From NCBI GenBank assembly GCA_910584045.1, contig CAJTYO010000043.1:1-23502 (forward strand): a DNA stretch of 23,502 nt. The letters are read 5' to 3'. Both the position numbers and the translations under genes were made by a program. The DNA is from an uncultured Oscillospiraceae bacterium. Lineage in GTDB: Bacteria > Bacillota > Clostridia > Oscillospirales > Oscillospiraceae. Shown here in pieces: positions 6,611-13,676 of the stretch (the first letter of the stretch is position 1; each line of letters starts with the position of its first letter). Below the pieces are notes generated by a model. That model ran no database searches and was not told where the DNA came from. It saw only the letters and a program-made list of their open reading frames with translations.

Positions 6611-6707
6611 AGCCGAGGTGAATTTTCACCAGGCGGGATATCGTCCGCAGCGCGGGCTTTTGCCCAGGCAAGGGCGGCAACAAGGCGTGGTGAAAGTTCT
6701 GACGGCT
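6611..6707. promoter_or_regulatory. Structured element with two mutually exclusive stems
   Basis: Plus-strand coordinates. AGCCG (6611-6615) pairs with CGGCT (6703-6707). Inside, TTTCACCA (6624-6631) can pair with TGGTGAAA (6688-6695), or part of it can pair with GGTGAA directly upstream (6617-6622, 2-nt loop). Two further hairpins lie inside: GCGGG/TCCGC (6633-6637 with 6644-6648) and GGGC-TTTT-GCCC (6654-6665). This is the layout of a multi-branch RNA with a switch. It lies between the chemoreceptor terminator and the double-lysozyme start. It could be that gene's leader on the minus strand, or a plus-strand RNA. No known riboswitch class was recognised. Confidence 0.42.
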
Positions 6708-6726
6708 AGAGTTATTTATATAGTGC

Positions 6727-6763
6727 ATAAAAATCCCACCCGGGCACGATGCCCGGGTGGGAT
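6727..6763 (-). terminator. Terminator of the chemoreceptor gene
   Basis: ATCCCACCCGGGCA (6733-6746) and TGCCCGGGTGGGAT (6750-6763) form a perfect 14-bp stem with a 3-nt loop. On the minus strand it is followed by TTTTTATG. Confidence 0.92.
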
Positions 6764-6781
6764 GCGGATTAATACGATTGC

Positions 6782-8467
6782 TTATTGGGGCAGAGAGCGC
6801 TGGGACCCCCGGCTGCTCTCGCCGCGCAGACGGAAACGGTTGGTCTGACTCTCCAGTACACGCACCTGTCCAAAGAGCTCCGAGCTGACGGCGGCAGACT
6901 CCTCGCTGCTGGCGGAGTTGGACTGCACCACGGCGGAGATCTGGCCGATGCCCTCTGCCACCTGGCTGATGGACATGGCCTCGCCCTCTACGGCACTGGC
7001 AATCTCGCCGATGCCGTCGTTGGACTGCATCACCAGCGTCAGGGTCTTCTGCAGGCTCTCAGACACGTCGCCCACAATCTGGCGGCCCCGACGGGTGGCC
7101 TGGACGGAGTTCTCAATGAGCTCCTTGGTAGCCTTGGCGGCCTGATCGGACTGAGCCGCCAGGGAGCGGACCTCATCAGCCACAACGGCGAAGCCCTTGC
7201 CGGCTGCACCGGCACGGGCGGCCTCCACTGCGGCGTTCAGCGCCAGAATGTTGGTCTGGAAGGCGATGTTTTCAATGGTAGCAATGATCTTGTCGATCTG
7301 CTGGGATGCGTGGGTAATGTCCTCCATAGCGGCCACCATCTGGCCCATCTGCTGGCTGCTGAGCTCCACCTGCTGGCTGGTCTGGCGGGCGTTCTCCTGG
7401 GCGGTGCCGGCAATACGGACGTTGGATTCGGCGTTGGTGCGCAAATCCTCCAGCGTGGCCTGGAGCTCCTGCACCGCGCTGGCCTGCTCTGTGGCGCCCT
7501 GGGCCAGGGACTGGGCGCCGCTGGAAAGCTGGTCGGCGTTGCCGGAGACCTGCTGCTGGGCCTGACGGATGCTGGAGAACGCCTGGGAGATATTTTCAGT
7601 AAAGCTCTCAATGGAAACTTCAATGGACTGGAAGTCTCCCACAAAGGGGGTGGAGGTATGTACGTCGAAGTTACCGTCGGAGAACTGGGCCATGATGCGG
7701 TTGATATCCTCCACATAGCCGCTGATGCGGGCCATGGACTGCTCCAGGTTCGAGGCCAGCCTGCCCATTTCATTTTTAGCCTTGATCTCCAGCTTCAGGT
7801 CAAGCCGCCCTTCCTGGAGGGGCTGGCAGCGCTGGCTGATGGAAACGATGGGTTTGACCACGTAGTTGAGCACATAGATGACCAGGCTGGCCAGGCAGAT
7901 GAGGGCCAGGCTCAAGCCGATGATGGAAGTGGCGTGCATAATGGCTATAATGCTGCCCATGCGCTCCACGCCGGCGGCGCTGGACTGGGTAAGCAGATCC
8001 ACCACCTGATCCAGCTTGCCCACCAGAACGGTCAGGTTGCTCTGGATGGTGTTCTGATAGTAGAGACGCGCCTCCACCGGGCTGGACTTCATCAGATCCA
8101 GCACATAGCTGGCGGACTGGTGGAGCTCTTTATGCAGGGGTTCCATTTCATTGCGAAGGGAGATGATTGCCGGGTCGTCGGTTCCGGCCTCGCCATAGAT
8201 CCACTTGCCCAGCACACAGGTATCCGGCTGGGTGCTGCCAGTGAACTCGGTGCTGGCGTAGAGCGCGTTGCTGAGGTTGCTGGACCATTTGTAGTGGGCG
8301 GTTTCCGCCTCGTGACAGCGGTTGAGCAGGGCCGTGGCCTGCTCGTTGGCCTCCTGCGCCCGGTCCATACGGATGATGTTGACGGTAATCATTACACTGA
8401 AGAGAAGTACGGAGACAAGAGCCGCGGCTACGCGGATCCACACACTCCTTTTGATGCTCTTACCCAT
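6782..8467 (-). CDS. Methyl-accepting chemotaxis protein with extracytoplasmic CZB-like sensor
   Basis: Membrane chemoreceptor that passes external signals to CheA/CheW. With the start at 8467 it has 561 residues. TM1 is at about 12-32, an extracellular helical sensor at 33-178, TM2 at 181-203, and HAMP follows (VVKPI onward). The C-terminal half is the coiled-coil signalling domain with the conserved hairpin tip (IAFQTNILALNAAVEAARAG). The sensor carries H58..W61, C84 (CVLGKW), H112 and H116 (LHKELH), the His-Cys-His-His pattern of the CZB zinc-binding domain, which is more often cytoplasmic. The ATG at 8467 has GAGG 7 nt upstream; the in-frame ATG at 8473 would be only 1 nt from it, so 8467 is preferred. 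A promoter and a terminator frame it as a single gene. No other chemotaxis genes are in the window. Confidence 0.94.
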   Translation of the reverse strand: MGKSIKRSVWIRVAAALVSVLLFSVMITVNIIRMDRAQEANEQATALLNRCHEAETAHYKWSSNLSNALYASTEFTGSTQPDTCVLGKWIYGEAGTDDPAIISLRNEMEPLHKELHQSASYVLDLMKSSPVEARLYYQNTIQSNLTVLVGKLDQVVDLLTQSSAAGVERMGSIIAIMHATSIIGLSLALICLASLVIYVLNYVVKPIVSISQRCQPLQEGRLDLKLEIKAKNEMGRLASNLEQSMARISGYVEDINRIMAQFSDGNFDVHTSTPFVGDFQSIEVSIESFTENISQAFSSIRQAQQQVSGNADQLSSGAQSLAQGATEQASAVQELQATLEDLRTNAESNVRIAGTAQENARQTSQQVELSSQQMGQMVAAMEDITHASQQIDKIIATIENIAFQTNILALNAAVEAARAGAAGKGFAVVADEVRSLAAQSDQAAKATKELIENSVQATRRGRQIVGDVSESLQKTLTLVMQSNDGIGEIASAVEGEAMSISQVAEGIGQISAVVQSNSASSEESAAVSSELFGQVRVLESQTNRFRLRGESSRGSQRSLPQ

Positions 8468-8500
8468 GATCATGCCTCATCTTTCTTCATTTTTCGCCCG

Positions 8501-8533
8501 CGCCGGAGACATGCGCTCGTCACCGCTCCGGCG
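8501..8533 (-). other. 8-bp GC hairpin in the chemoreceptor leader
   Basis: CGCCGGAG (8501-8508) pairs with CTCCGGCG (8526-8533) around a 17-nt loop, between promoter and start codon. No T-run follows on the minus strand, so it is not a simple terminator. Confidence 0.4.
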
Positions 8534-8549
8534 AAGCGTCGCTACTTGT

Positions 8550-8578
8550 ATCATATACTATTTGCGCGCCGGTTTCAA
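8550..8578 (-). promoter_or_regulatory. Chemoreceptor promoter TTGAAA-17-TATGAT
   Basis: On the minus strand, TTGAAA (8573-8578) and TATGAT (8550-8555) are exactly 17 bp apart, immediately after the metA stop at 8582. The chemoreceptor is therefore probably transcribed separately from the metA operon by the main sigma factor. Confidence 0.65.
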
Positions 8579-8581
8579 CCA

Positions 8582-9553
8582 TTATTTTTCCGTTTCTTGG
8601 TTTTGGCAGATATTTCCATCCTCCGCAGCCCCGGCGGGACGCATATCCCCCAGATCAAAGGGGGTGGTCTGGTAGACAAAATAGTTCAGCCAGTTGCTGT
8701 AGAGCAGATTGGCGCAGGAGCGCCAGGTCACCCGGGGGGGCTGCGTGTCATCGTCGCCGGGGTAGTAATTTTTCGGCACCTCAATGGGCCGGCCCAGGTT
8801 TTTGTCCCGCAGGTATTCCTGCTCCAGGGTGCCCGCGTCATACTCGGAGTGCCCGGTGATAAAGATCTGCCGCCCGCTCTCGGTGGACAGGGCGTAGACG
8901 CCCGCCTCCGGGGACGTGGCCAGAATCTTCAGCCCCGGAACCTTCTCCACGTCCTCCCGCCGCACGGTGGTGTGCCGGGAGTGGGGAACCATGAACACGT
9001 CGTCGCTGCCCCGGAAGAGCATGTTGCTCCTCCGCTCCACCACGTGGGGAAACACGCCGAACAGCTTCTTCTCCAAGGGGTACTTGGGGACGCCGTAGTG
9101 GTAGTACAGTCCCGCCTGAGCTCCCCAGCAGATGTGGAAGGTGGAGTGGACGTGGCTCTTGGTCCACTCCAGAATCTCGCACAGCTCCGGCCAGTACTCC
9201 ACCCCCTCGAAGGGCAGATGCTCCACCGGCGCGCCGGTGATGACCATGCCGTCATAGTTGTTTTCCCGCACGTCGTCAAAGTGGCGGTAGAAGGCCAGCA
9301 TGTGCTCCTGGGGGGTGTTTTTGGGGACGTGGTCCCGGGGGGCGATGAGCTCCAGCTCCACCTGGAGGGGAGTGTTGCTCAGCAGGCGGCTGAGCTGGGT
9401 CTCCGTGGCGATCTTGGTGGGCATCAGGTTCAGCAGCAATATTTTCAGCGGCCGGATGTCCTGGGTGACGGCCCGCCGCTCCGGCATGACGAAGATGTTC
9501 TCGTCCTTGAGGGTCTTGGCAGCAGGCAATTCGTTGGGGATTCGGATAGGCAT
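8582..9553 (-). CDS. metA: Homoserine O-acetyltransferase (MetA family)
   Basis: Activates homoserine with acetyl-CoA in the cytoplasm, the first committed step of methionine synthesis. Its length (323 residues) and motifs fit MetA: nucleophile C142 in HICWGAQAG, and H235 and E237 in TGHSEYD. Residue 111 is Glu (APVEHLPF). In this family Glu at 111 goes with acetyl-CoA use and Gly with succinyl-CoA, so I call it an acetyltransferase despite the frequent 'succinyltransferase' label. AGGAG lies just upstream of the ATG. Only 18 bp separate it from the transporter gene upstream, so it should be the last gene of the operon that starts before the deacetylase. Its product, O-acetylhomoserine, is the substrate of the MetY encoded in the same operon. 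No SAM riboswitch is visible ahead of it. Confidence 0.96.
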   Translation of the reverse strand: MPIRIPNELPAAKTLKDENIFVMPERRAVTQDIRPLKILLLNLMPTKIATETQLSRLLSNTPLQVELELIAPRDHVPKNTPQEHMLAFYRHFDDVRENNYDGMVITGAPVEHLPFEGVEYWPELCEILEWTKSHVHSTFHICWGAQAGLYYHYGVPKYPLEKKLFGVFPHVVERRSNMLFRGSDDVFMVPHSRHTTVRREDVEKVPGLKILATSPEAGVYALSTESGRQIFITGHSEYDAGTLEQEYLRDKNLGRPIEVPKNYYPGDDDTQPPRVTWRSCANLLYSNWLNYFVYQTTPFDLGDMRPAGAAEDGNICQNQETEK

Positions 9554-9571
9554 GGTAATGATACTCCTTTG

Positions 9572-10741
9572 TCAAAGGGTTACGCCCAGTACGCGCCTGA
9601 CGCGCCTGGTGGCGGCCAACATCAGCAGATAGAAGACGGCCAGATAGACGGGGAAGACCCCCATATTGATCCACTGTCCCAGCAGACCGCAGACCGCCGG
9701 GGCCAGCATGATGCCCACATAGGACGCGGCCATCTGGGTGCCGATGACGGCCTGGGAGACGTCCGCGCCGAAGTTTCGGGGGGTGAGGTAGTTGAAGTTG
9801 GGGAACATGGGCCCGTTGCCCAGGCCCACCAGGAATAGCCCTGCCGCCGCAATGCCCGGTCCGCCGGGAAGCAGCAGCAGCACCATGGCTCCGCCCAGAG
9901 TGATCTGCCCCAGCCGGATGATCCGCCAGCTGTCCAGCCGGGAGGCCAGCACGCCGGAGAGGAAGCGCCCCAGGGTCATGCCCGCGTAGTAGAACACTAC
10001 GATCCCCGCGGCCCGCTCCGCGCGCAGGCCCTTGTACTCAACCAAGAAGGTGCTGGCCCAGTTCCCGCAGGTACACTCAATGGCACAGGAGGCGATGAAG
10101 AGGAACCACATCAGCTTAACCCCGGGGATTCGCGCGATCTCCCGGAGGCTCAAATCCTTTGTCTGCTCCTGCTCTTCGCCGCCCGAGGCCGGGTGGACCT
10201 TGCCCCACACCGGCAGGGTTAGCACCAGCAGCACAGCGATGGCCGCCTGGATGCCGAAGGCGATACGGTACCCGCCCCGCCAGCCCAGGCCGCTGTCGAT
10301 CACCAGCGCCAGCACAAAGGGGCTGACGGCAACGCCCACGCCGTAAAAGCAGTGGAGGAAGCTCATGACACGGGCGGAGTAATGGAGGGCCACGTAGTTA
10401 TTCAGCGCCGTGTCGATGGCCCCCGCCCCCAGTCCCAGAGGGACGGCGCACAGGCACATCACCAGCAGGTTCCCCGAGAAGGAGAACCCCAGCAGAGCGG
10501 CGGCGGTCATAGCGGTGCTGACAGCGGCGGTCCTGTTGGTTCCCAGCAGGCGGATGACCTTGGCGCTCAACATGCTGGATACGATCGTCCCGCAGCAGAT
10601 GGTCACGCTGACGAAGCTGGCGAAGGAGATGGGCAGATGAAATCCTGTGTAAATCGCCGGCCAGGCGGCGCCGAACAGGGAGTCCGGGATGCCCAGGCCG
10701 ATGAAGGAGACGTAGATGACGATAAATAATAGTGTAGCCAT
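9572..10741 (-). CDS. Major facilitator superfamily transporter
   Basis: A 389-residue membrane carrier with about 12 hydrophobic segments and a hydrophilic central loop (around HPASGGEEQEQTKD) between the two halves. Its sequence resembles the FucP/GlcP-like and uncharacterised MFS group: GIPDSLFGAAWP near the N-terminus and GLGAGAIDTALNNYVA in the fourth segment. The substrate cannot be read from the sequence. Lying between metY/pepE and metA, it might carry a sulfur compound, an amino acid or another metabolite, but this is guilt by association only. The ATG at 10741 has no clear Shine-Dalgarno; the 26 bp before it are AT-rich, so translation may depend on the gene upstream. The intergenic AT-rich patch belongs to the low-GC segment containing the peptidase E-like gene. 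Confidence 0.9.
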   Translation of the reverse strand: MATLLFIVIYVSFIGLGIPDSLFGAAWPAIYTGFHLPISFASFVSVTICCGTIVSSMLSAKVIRLLGTNRTAAVSTAMTAAALLGFSFSGNLLVMCLCAVPLGLGAGAIDTALNNYVALHYSARVMSFLHCFYGVGVAVSPFVLALVIDSGLGWRGGYRIAFGIQAAIAVLLVLTLPVWGKVHPASGGEEQEQTKDLSLREIARIPGVKLMWFLFIASCAIECTCGNWASTFLVEYKGLRAERAAGIVVFYYAGMTLGRFLSGVLASRLDSWRIIRLGQITLGGAMVLLLLPGGPGIAAAGLFLVGLGNGPMFPNFNYLTPRNFGADVSQAVIGTQMAASYVGIMLAPAVCGLLGQWINMGVFPVYLAVFYLLMLAATRRVRRVLGVTL

Positions 10742-10767
10742 ATTATTTTTTTCGACAGATTTTTATA

Positions 10768-11328
10768 CTATTCACCAATGATCTCCCATTTGTTCGACTC
10801 TCCCCGTACCGCCAAAGCACTGGCATTCGTAAGCCTTATTCGATCTTTTACGGGCGCATCGAGCTTTCCTGTTTTTTCTCCTCCCGCGCAGTGGACCTCC
10901 AGAGTTGTGTCAATCAAGCCCAGATTATCCCGCAAATTATTGGAAAAAATGAGGCTCCCGGCGCTTACACCTATTACCAGGCCATTGCTGCGGATATACG
11001 CCATCAGCGATTTGTTAAACTGCGTATCATTGATTCTTTCAAGCAGGTATTGCGTATCCCCTCCGCATAAATATACCACGTCATACGTCCGCAGCTCTTC
11101 AAATTTCATTCCGGTATGCAGATCGTATACCCGAATATTTTGCTCCCGAATACCACATTTCAACAGATCATTCATACATTTTGGCAATACCGCTATCGCG
11201 CCTGCGTTGATTGCCGCCGTTGGTATGAACAAGGCCTTTACAAGGGACATCTCTTGAGCGGCCATGCTCATGAAGCACTCCTTGAGCTCCTCTGTTTCCA
11301 GACCCGCTGATGTCAATAATACTCTCAT
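10768..11328 (-). CDS. Peptidase E-like protein (S51 family)
   Basis: A 186-residue cytoplasmic protein of the class I glutamine-amidotransferase-like fold. The S51 signatures are present: YLCGGDTQYLL, the nucleophile elbow GVSAGS (S122), and a later His in LEVHC (H146). Peptidase E cleaves Asp-X dipeptides, but many S51 members in Firmicutes are uncharacterised, so the substrate is open. It is somewhat shorter than the well-studied enzymes. GGGAGGAC lies a few nt before the ATG. It sits 50 bp after metY and 26 bp before the MFS gene. Its base composition is clearly AT-richer than both neighbours, and rarer codons such as ATA and TTA appear, suggesting it was acquired and inserted into an existing metY-MFS-metA operon. 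Confidence 0.85.
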   Translation of the reverse strand: MRVLLTSAGLETEELKECFMSMAAQEMSLVKALFIPTAAINAGAIAVLPKCMNDLLKCGIREQNIRVYDLHTGMKFEELRTYDVVYLCGGDTQYLLERINDTQFNKSLMAYIRSNGLVIGVSAGSLIFSNNLRDNLGLIDTTLEVHCAGGEKTGKLDAPVKDRIRLTNASALAVRGESNKWEIIGE

Positions 11329-11378
11329 GCGTCCTCCCTGGGGCCAGAAGCCTGATGATTGTCGTTCCTACAGTACCC

Positions 11379-12659
11379 TTACACCACCGCCAGCGCCTGC
11401 TCCAGATCGGCAATCAAATCCTCTGTGCTCTCCAGTCCCACGCTCAGACGCACCAGGTCGGCGGACACGCCCGCAGCCTCCAGCTCGGCGTCGTTCATCT
11501 GCCGGTGGGTGGAACTGGCGGGGTGGAGGCAGCAGGTCCTCGCGTCCGCCACGTGGGTGGCGATGGTTCCCAGCCGCAGATGGCCCATGAAGGTCTCCGC
11601 CGCCTGCCGTCCGCCCTTCACGCCAAAGCTGACCACGCCGCAGGAGCCCTGGGGCAGGTACTTCTGGGCGGTGGTATAGTAGGGGTCGCCGGGGAGTCCG
11701 CTGTAGCGGACCCAGGCAATCTTGGGGTGATTTTGCAGATACTCCGCCACGGCCTGCCCGTTCTTGCAGTGCCGGGCCATGCGCACATGGAGGCTCTCCA
11801 GGCCAAGATTCAGGATAAACGCGCTCTGAGGGCTCATCATAGACCCGAAGTCCCGCATGAGCTGGGCGGTGGCCTTGGTGATGAAGGCCCCCTCTTTCCC
11901 AAACCGTTCGGCGTAGGTCACGCCGTGGTAGCTATCGTCCGGAGTACAAAGTCCCGGGAACCTGTCTGCGTGGGCCATCCAGTCAAATCGTCCGCCGTCC
12001 ACGATGCACCCGCCCAGGGCGGCGGCGTGGCCGTCCATGTACTTGGTGGTGGAGTGGGTGACGATGTCCGCTCCCCACTCGATGGGGCGGCAGAGGATGG
12101 GCGTGGCGAAGGTGTTGTCCACAATGAGTGGCGTGCCGTGCCGGTGGGCGGCCCCGGCAAACTTCTCAATATCCAGCACTGTCAGGGCCGGGTTAGCGAT
12201 GGTCTCGCCGAAAACTGCCTTGGTGTTGGGCCGGAAAGCCGCCTCCAGCTCCTTCTCGGAGCAGTTCGGGGAAACAAAAGTGAAGTCCACCCCCATCCGC
12301 TTCATGGTGACGGAGAAGAGGTTGAAGGTGCCCCCATAGATGGAACTGCTGGCCACCACGTGGTCGCCGCAGGAGGCGATGTTGAACACGGCGTAGAAGT
12401 TGGCCGCCTGGCCGGAGGAGGTGAGCATGGCCGCCGTTCCGCCCTCCAGCTGGGCGATCTTGGCCGCCACGTGGTCACAGGTGGGATTTTGCAGGCGGCT
12501 GTAGAAATACCCCTCGGCCTCCAGGTCGAAGAGCTGGGCCATATCTGCACTGGATTCGTATTTGAAGGTGGTGGACTGCACGATGGGGACCTGGCGCGGC
12601 TCGCCGTTGCCGGGGCGGTAGCCGCCCTGTACGCAGATGGTCTCAATATGGTCTCTCAT
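11379..12659 (-). CDS. metY: O-acetylhomoserine sulfhydrylase
   Basis: A PLP enzyme of the Cys/Met metabolism family, 426 residues, the usual length for MetY. It joins O-acetylhomoserine and sulfide to give homocysteine plus acetate. The PLP lysine is K206 in THSTTKYMDGH. D181 in VDNTFATP contacts the PLP ring nitrogen. SSGQAANFYAV and SSIYGGTFNLF are the phosphate and substrate loops. The long insertions around LCTPDDSYHGV distinguish MetY-type from the shorter cystathionine gamma-synthases. AAGGAG lies about 6 nt before the ATG. The start is 24 bp after the deacetylase stop, so the two genes are co-transcribed. The partner enzyme MetA, which makes its substrate, is encoded in the same operon. 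There is no room for a riboswitch before metY. Confidence 0.96.
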   Translation of the reverse strand: MRDHIETICVQGGYRPGNGEPRQVPIVQSTTFKYESSADMAQLFDLEAEGYFYSRLQNPTCDHVAAKIAQLEGGTAAMLTSSGQAANFYAVFNIASCGDHVVASSSIYGGTFNLFSVTMKRMGVDFTFVSPNCSEKELEAAFRPNTKAVFGETIANPALTVLDIEKFAGAAHRHGTPLIVDNTFATPILCRPIEWGADIVTHSTTKYMDGHAAALGGCIVDGGRFDWMAHADRFPGLCTPDDSYHGVTYAERFGKEGAFITKATAQLMRDFGSMMSPQSAFILNLGLESLHVRMARHCKNGQAVAEYLQNHPKIAWVRYSGLPGDPYYTTAQKYLPQGSCGVVSFGVKGGRQAAETFMGHLRLGTIATHVADARTCCLHPASSTHRQMNDAELEAAGVSADLVRLSVGLESTEDLIADLEQALAVV

Positions 12660-12683
12660 AGACGTCTCCTTATTCTGGATAAA

Positions 12684-13571
12684 TTATCCGATCAATTTGC
12701 CGGAGTACCGGTCCAGCTGTTGGACCAGATACTCGCCGCTCATCCAGTCCGTCACGTTCAGCCGTCCCATCATTCTCAGGCAGCTCTCATCATGGATGCG
12801 CAGCCGGTTAGGGCGCTCGTCGATAGTAAAGGTGGCGGCATAGCCCGCTTCCTTCAGCAGCGCGTCCGCCTCCTCGGTGTAGTAGCCGAAGGGGTATGCC
12901 AAGGCCAGCAGCTGTGTGCCCACCCGGTCTCCCCGCCTCTGGCGGAAGGCTTCCGCGTCCCCCAGAACGGCCCGGCGGTAGTCTTCGCTGCTCTCCCCCT
13001 CCAGCCGCCGCACGCCGTCCCGGCCGCTGTATCCATAGGAGGCCAGCTGGTGCATGTCGTAGGTGTGGCTCTGCACGTCGATGACCCCCTTCTCCACCCA
13101 GGGCCGGGCCTTCTCAAAGGCGAATCGCTCCTGCCACATGGGTTCACCGGAGTGGGGGTAACACTCCTCGCCCTCGTTTATACCAATGGAGAAGACGGTG
13201 GCGCACATCCCCGCCTCCTCCAGAATAGGAGCGGCCTCGGTGAGGTTGCTGGCGTAGCCGTCGTCCATCGTGATGAGCACCGGCTTGTCCGGCAGAGCCG
13301 TCCCCTCCTCCACATAGGCCACCAGCTGGGCGATGGTGACGGCGTGATACCCCGCCTCCTTCATGGCGGTCACCTGCTCCTGAAAGCGTTCGGTGGTGAC
13401 CACAGTGCCCGAATCGCTCTCCTGGGCAAAGTGGTGGTACATCAGGACCGGCAGGGGGCAGGAGCTCTTGTCCAAATAGCTCAGATGGACGATGTCGCCG
13501 ATCTGGAAAAGCAAAAGCAGGATCAGGGCTGTCAGAACGGGCGTCTTCCACCCCAATTTTTTATGATGCAT
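12684..13571 (-). CDS. Membrane-anchored polysaccharide deacetylase
   Basis: A 295-residue CE4/NodB-fold enzyme that would remove acetyl groups from a cell-surface N-acetylated glycan on the outer face of the membrane. Residues 10-28 are an uncleaved signal anchor. The catalytic domain has LMYHHF, TMDDGY (D103 and D104: catalytic base and metal ligand), SHTYDMH (H169 and H174: metal ligands) and LAYPFGYY. The HTYDxH form is like the IcaB/PgaB and related subgroup. The start at 13571 is chosen because AGGAGG precedes it by 10 nt; the frame extends 13 codons further up to 13610 but without such a site. It has its own good promoter and appears to head the operon leading into metY. Why a wall enzyme is joined to methionine genes is unclear. 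Confidence 0.92.
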   Translation of the reverse strand: MHHKKLGWKTPVLTALILLLLFQIGDIVHLSYLDKSSCPLPVLMYHHFAQESDSGTVVTTERFQEQVTAMKEAGYHAVTIAQLVAYVEEGTALPDKPVLITMDDGYASNLTEAAPILEEAGMCATVFSIGINEGEECYPHSGEPMWQERFAFEKARPWVEKGVIDVQSHTYDMHQLASYGYSGRDGVRRLEGESSEDYRRAVLGDAEAFRQRRGDRVGTQLLALAYPFGYYTEEADALLKEAGYAATFTIDERPNRLRIHDESCLRMMGRLNVTDWMSGEYLVQQLDRYSGKLIG

Positions 13572-13622
13572 GACGGTATAGCCTCCTGAAAGTGGTGGTC
13601 TGAAATCCAAGTGTCAGCTCCA

Positions 13623-13651
13623 ACTATAGCACCTAAGTCTACACCTGTCAA
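13623..13651 (-). promoter_or_regulatory. Operon promoter TTGACA-17-TATAGT
   Basis: On the minus strand, TTGACA (13646-13651) and TATAGT (13623-13628) have 17-bp spacing and lie about 50 bp upstream of the deacetylase start. This is probably the main promoter of the deacetylase-metY-pepE-MFS-metA operon. Confidence 0.75.
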
Positions 13652-13676
13652 ACATTTTCTCCCTTTCAGGCAGCCG

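Noticed and set aside
6601..6712. Known riboswitch class (molybdenum cofactor, cobalamin, FMN, c-di-GMP, c-di-AMP) for the structured element
   Set aside because: None of the conserved core strings I know for these classes could be placed with confidence, and no pathway gene lies downstream. It is kept as an unclassified structure.
6785..9838. 1017-residue plus-strand open frame opposite the chemoreceptor and metA
   Set aside because: It is a shadow of two certain minus-strand genes and crosses their terminator-free junction. The Gly/His/Leu-rich translation is typical of antisense GC-rich DNA.
12660..12683. SAM riboswitch or T-box before metY
   Set aside because: Only 24 bp separate the deacetylase stop and the metY start, too short for either, and none was seen near the operon promoter.
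11310..13589. 759-residue plus-strand open frame opposite metY and the deacetylase
   Set aside because: Antisense shadow of two clear enzymes, with no ribosome site and no domain.
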